The notes beneath the pieces are model-generated. The model saw only the letters and a program-made list of their open reading frames with translations. It was not told where the DNA came from and searched no databases. Below, piece after piece: positions 9,801 through 12,328 of a stretch of DNA of 12,328 bases (position 1 is its first letter; every line of letters starts with the position of its first letter). Position numbers and translations under genes: made by a program. The stretch spans positions 1-12,328 of the forward strand of contig NW_014011919.1 of assembly GCF_000611645.1 (NCBI RefSeq), in the 5' to 3' direction. Origin of the DNA: Monoraphidium neglectum (lineage: Eukaryota; Chlorophyta; Chlorophyceae; Sphaeropleales; Selenastraceae).

Positions 9801-12004
9801 AGGAGGATGTGCCCCGCCATGCGCGCGATAGGGTGAGTTGCAACATGGCTCATTCCTAACCGCACGATCACCCCGGCTTCAATTGGAGCCCCTCAGAACA
9901 GCCGCTGCTTCCGCCCTCGCCGCATCTTCCGCCATCCAGCCTCACTGCTGCGTCCACTGCGCCCATCATGTGCCCAATATCCGACAGGCTCGACACTGCG
10001 GCCTGGCTTGGCCGCCGCAATCGAATGCGACGGCTGCAGGTAAGCGCACCTGCGCCGCCTGGTGGCGCGTCAGCCGCCAGCTGCGCGCCAGGCTGTCCAC
10101 GTAAGCGAGGTAGGTGGGCAGCCCCAGGGCCAGCGCCTTGAGGCCGTTGCGGATCACAAACGTCATCATGCAGTAGCCCACCACGCCGCTGCCATCTCCG
10201 TCGCCGGCTCCACCGCCGTTGCTGCTCGCGCCGCCGCCGCCGCCGCCGCCGCCAGCGCTGCTTGCGCCCGCGCCGCCGCCGCCGCCGCCTGCGTCTGCGG
10301 CGGGTCCAGGGGCGGCGGGCGGCACGGGTGTGGCCTGGGCCGACGGCGGCGTCCACAGGATCATCTTCTTTTTGTAGCGGAGGGAGGAGGCGGCGTCCGG
10401 TCCGCCGCTCAGGGCGCGCGCCGCCTTGGACTGCGCGGCGGGATGTGGCGAGGAACGGGCGGTGCGGTTAGGTTGGGTTGGGTTGCACGACAGCCGCGCT
10501 GCCGAATGACCTAGGAAGACTGTTGCGAGGGCTTAGATGCGTGCTACACCCACGCCATCAAACACTCGCACATACACACGCACACACATTCACACACTTT
10601 CACAAACACCTGAAACACACGTACCGCCGACATACACATACGCGCATAAGCGATGGCATCCCGAGCTGCGCTCTGAGCAAACATGCGCCCCTTGCAGCCC
10701 ACCCTGGCTTCGACCACGACCGCCTCGTCTGGCTGCCCCTTCAGCTGCCCGATCAGCTGCCGAAGCAACCCGGCGTCTGCGCTGCCCTGCGCTTCGTCGG
10801 CGGCGCGGGCGGCGCCCTCCGCCGCGCTCACGAGCGTCGCCCGCAGCCGGGGCGCGTCGCAGCGTGAGAGGGCGCCCCTCGAGTACACCAGCTGCGGCCC
10901 CTTGCCCCCGCCCCCGCCTGGGCACTCGACGCCCAGCGGCCCAGCAGCCTCGTCGCCAGCAGCGCCGGCGGCGGGGGCGAGCAGGGCGCCCGACGCGGCG
11001 AGGGCGGCCACGACGGCGTCCCGCAGCGCCTGGGGGGCCGCCTCCATCCGCGGCTGCGGCAGCCAGTCTGCGTTGGCAGCCTTGACCTGGATGACGGGCG
11101 GGAGTAAGGGGTCTCCCTGAGCGACAGCCGAGCCATGGGAAATAGGGGCGGCGCCCCCATCCACTGAAACTCGAAGATACGGAAAAAGACACAAGCGAAC
11201 GGGTGTGAGCGACGCCACACCAGTCAGCGCCCCTCGCTGCCTGTGGCAATCGGCGGCAGAGCAGTCAGCAGCGGGCGGGCGCCCACAGCGTGCATCCACA
11301 CGCCCCCACCTGCGCCTTCACGGCCTCCACGTCTCCGCCAGCCGCTGCCAGCATCTTCGCGTACGGCGCCACCAACCGCACCCCCACCCCGGCCAGCGGC
11401 AGCGCCGCGCGCGCCATCGCGGGCGCCAAGGCGCGGAGGGAAGCTTCCTCCGGCGGCGTGGCCAGCTGGCCAAGGGAAACGACGAAGCCCTCTATCCTAG
11501 AGCCCTGCCACTGGTCGTGGGGGTAACTTCCCCGAAGGTGCACGCAGCCACGGGCTGCGCCCGCCTGCCGAGAAGCGGGTGATGGTCGCGCGGGTAGGGC
11601 GGGTACAGTGGGATGCACCGGATCGGCTCGCTGAAGAGGTGGCATCGCCCTAGGATTCAGAGTTCAGGCCGTTTCGTGTCCACTCGAGTGCTGGAGCCCA
11701 GCACGGTTGGAACACCCTTGGCATAAAGTGCAGGGGCAACGTGGCCCTCTGCCCGGTACCAACAAAACTGCGATGCGAGGTCGGCCAATGCCAGTCCTCA
11801 AGGCATCGCACCACACCACCTTGCATTGACACCCAAACAGCAAACCAGGTGGGGTGTTCAAGCGCCCACCTGCACTAGGCGCCCGAGCCCTTGCAGGGCG
11901 CGAGACGTGGGGCCGCCCGCCAGCGCCAGGGCGTCGAGGGTGTCGCGCGCGGCGGCGGCATAGTCGCTGCCGGTGAACAGCCAGGTGTCATTGAGGGGCA
12001 GGCC
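5781..12004 (-). CDS. RNL: Plant-type tRNA ligase, partial (5' end beyond window)
   Basis: Exons (minus strand): 12004-11870, 11564-11310, 11086-10703, 10430-10050, 9721-9551, 9238-9116, 8968-8608, 8367-8247, 8076-7940, 7767-7603, 7324-7176, 6893-6216 and 5969-5781. They join in frame to 1082 residues ending in TAG. The family heals and seals tRNA halves after intron removal: it opens the 2',3'-cyclic phosphate, phosphorylates the 5'-OH and ligates, leaving a 2'-phosphate. Domain order is ligase, kinase, cyclic phosphodiesterase, as in Arabidopsis RNL. Key visible motifs are EGFVV (70-74), TFVIRNGL (348-355), the P-loop GIPGCGKS (601-608), ADKN and two HVTL motifs (974 and 1037). Donors all start GTG; intron phases are 0,0,0,0,0,0,1,2,1,1,0,0. 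Less certain borders are the starts at 11086 (11116 is possible), 11564 and 8968, and the donors at 10703 and 7603. The missing N-terminal part should carry the active-site lysine. Numbering counts from 12004. Confidence 0.93.
5997..6030. repeat. TG-rich tract in the last tRNA ligase intron
   Basis: Near-alternating TG sequence inside the intron 6215-5970 (CA-rich on the transcribed strand). Confidence 0.75.
7176..8968 (-). other. RNL: tRNA ligase: polynucleotide kinase domain
   Basis: Five exons give residues 484-794. Walker A GIPGCGKS is made by joining ...FVGIPG (donor 8608, phase 1) to CGKSALAQAL (acceptor 8367). The next junction restores RYWHQVA, and VVVADKNLVPYPQDNV matches the conserved ADKN stretch of plant RNL kinases. 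TLAVVPTC and PFPLELVALCALRAVL follow, then VVVRFTHYYRHISSEDLL. The domain phosphorylates the 5'-OH end of the 3' tRNA half. Three successive phase-1/2 junctions each rebuild a sensible codon, which strongly supports this model. Confidence 0.9.
9116..9238 (-). other. RNL: tRNA ligase: linker exon between ligase and kinase domains
   Basis: A 41-codon exon bounded by CCCCTAG|GGC and GCGCAG|GTGCGG, phase 0 on both sides. It encodes LLILVDTDESLVGAL and ends YSKQLVAQ (residues 443-483). It is too short to stand out as an open frame, but both junctions fit the flanking exons. Its match to the plant linker is only general. Confidence 0.7.
9275..9382. repeat. Long TG/CG alternating tract in a tRNA ligase intron
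   Basis: About 108 bases of mostly alternating purine-pyrimidine (TG, CG, CATG, TACG) inside the intron 9550-9239. It is degenerate, so it appears old rather than freshly expanded. Such sequence can adopt Z-DNA. Confidence 0.75.
10201..10297 (-). repeat. GCC-repeat block encoding a Gly/Ser/Ala-rich insertion
   Basis: Runs of CCG/GCC units (10229-10254 and 10269-10289 are nearly pure) within the exon 10430-10050. On the coding strand they give runs of six and eight glycines separated by A, S and N. Confidence 0.85.
10562..10650. repeat. CA-rich tract in a tRNA ligase intron
   Basis: Degenerate CA/ACAT repeat inside the proposed intron 10702-10431, the opposite strand orientation from the TG tracts at 5997 and 9275. 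Confidence 0.7.
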
Positions 12005-12285
12005 CTGCAAGCGTGGTGACGGAGATTGGTTGCGCTCGTCCGCTGTATGCAGTTGAGTGTCCTCAGTGCTAGCGGTCAGCTGACCAGGCCTGATTGACAA
12101 GCAGCACTAATTCACTTCTCCAGCATGAGCTGGCCAAGACGATCGTAGGTGAGAGACTGCAGTGGTGCAGTGAAGTAGCCGGATCGCCCCCTGCGGCGCC
12201 TTGCCCGCTGTGCCCAGCAGCCGTGTTAGCGGTCGAAGCTCAGACGAATTCCCAGGCATCCTAGCAAAGCTTGACGGGCGCTCGC
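12005..12285 (-). other. Intron and possible further tRNA ligase exon upstream of 12004
   Basis: Acceptor CTTGCAG|GGC at 12005 marks an intron to the right. A stretch at 12190-12116 (minus) encodes SGYFTAPLQSLTYDRLGQL, loosely like the plant sequence expected just before the first exon seen, and is flanked by CCGCAG| and |GTGAAT. Its exit phase does not fit the 12004 acceptor, so it is not included in the gene model. Confidence 0.2.
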
Positions 12286-12328
12286 TCCAGCCCAGCCCAG
12301 CCCAGCGCAGCCCAGCCCAGCCCAGCCC
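12286..12328. repeat. CCCAG pentanucleotide repeat at the right edge
   Basis: About eight CCCAG units with one GCCAG-type variant (12305-12309), running off the window. The minus strand reads GGGCT repeats, so the pre-mRNA of the tRNA ligase would carry evenly spaced GGG runs. Confidence 0.85.

Larger units (their letters stand above)
9551..12004 (-). other. RNL: tRNA ligase: RNA ligase (adenylyltransferase) domain, C-terminal half
   Basis: Five exons give residues 1-442. Residues 1-45 (LPLNDTWLF, then TSRAL) and HDQWQGSRIEGFVV (61-74) correspond to the stretch around nucleotidyltransferase motif IV. KKKMILW (278-284) probably carries the motif V lysines. TFVIRNGL (348-355) and YLDAAEPF in the 9721-9551 exon match the conserved end of the plant ligase domain. 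Motifs I and III should be encoded to the right of this window. A glycine/serine/alanine-rich insertion occupies about 285-340. Confidence 0.88.

Overview
The window looks like nuclear DNA of a green alga (chlorophyte). Coding exons are GC-rich with many short introns. Almost all 5' splice sites read CAG|GTG. The pentamer TGTAA, the usual green-algal polyadenylation signal, lies downstream of both converging genes. Exons of a plant-type three-domain tRNA ligase fill the right half. No rRNA, tRNA or CRISPR array was seen, and there is no bacterial operon structure.

Layout. (1) 132-839, minus strand: a two-exon gene for a small protein of 133 residues with about three membrane segments, of unknown family. 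(2) 840-1199: its upstream region. (3) 1200-2758: a non-autonomous DNA transposon of about 1.56 kb. It has 45-bp terminal inverted repeats starting CACTACGACAA and dense CACTA/TAGTG subterminal motifs, with no transposase. (4) 2759-3284: intergenic, with palindromes just before the next gene. (5) 3285-4831, plus strand: a three-exon model for an unrecognised protein of about 441 residues with a pure (CAG)33 tract read as 33 glutamines. (6) 4832-5780: converging 3' untranslated regions, with TGTAA signals at 5386-5390 (plus) and 5483-5487 (minus). (7) 5781-12004 and off the right edge, minus strand: the tRNA ligase.

The tRNA ligase is the best-supported gene. Thirteen exons join in frame and give 1082 residues. 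In order they hold the C-terminal half of the RNA ligase (adenylyltransferase) domain, a P-loop polynucleotide kinase domain, and a 2H-type cyclic phosphodiesterase domain with two HxT motifs. This is the order known for plant RNL, which seals exon halves during tRNA splicing. The N-terminal part with the ligase active-site lysine lies beyond base 12328. Points of note are glycine/alanine-rich insertions, a possible missing segment in the ligase domain, an intron that cuts the Walker A motif, and a last intron of 246 nt that is in frame and has no stop.

The other two genes are predictions from splice phase, start context and reading frame only. No function is claimed for them.
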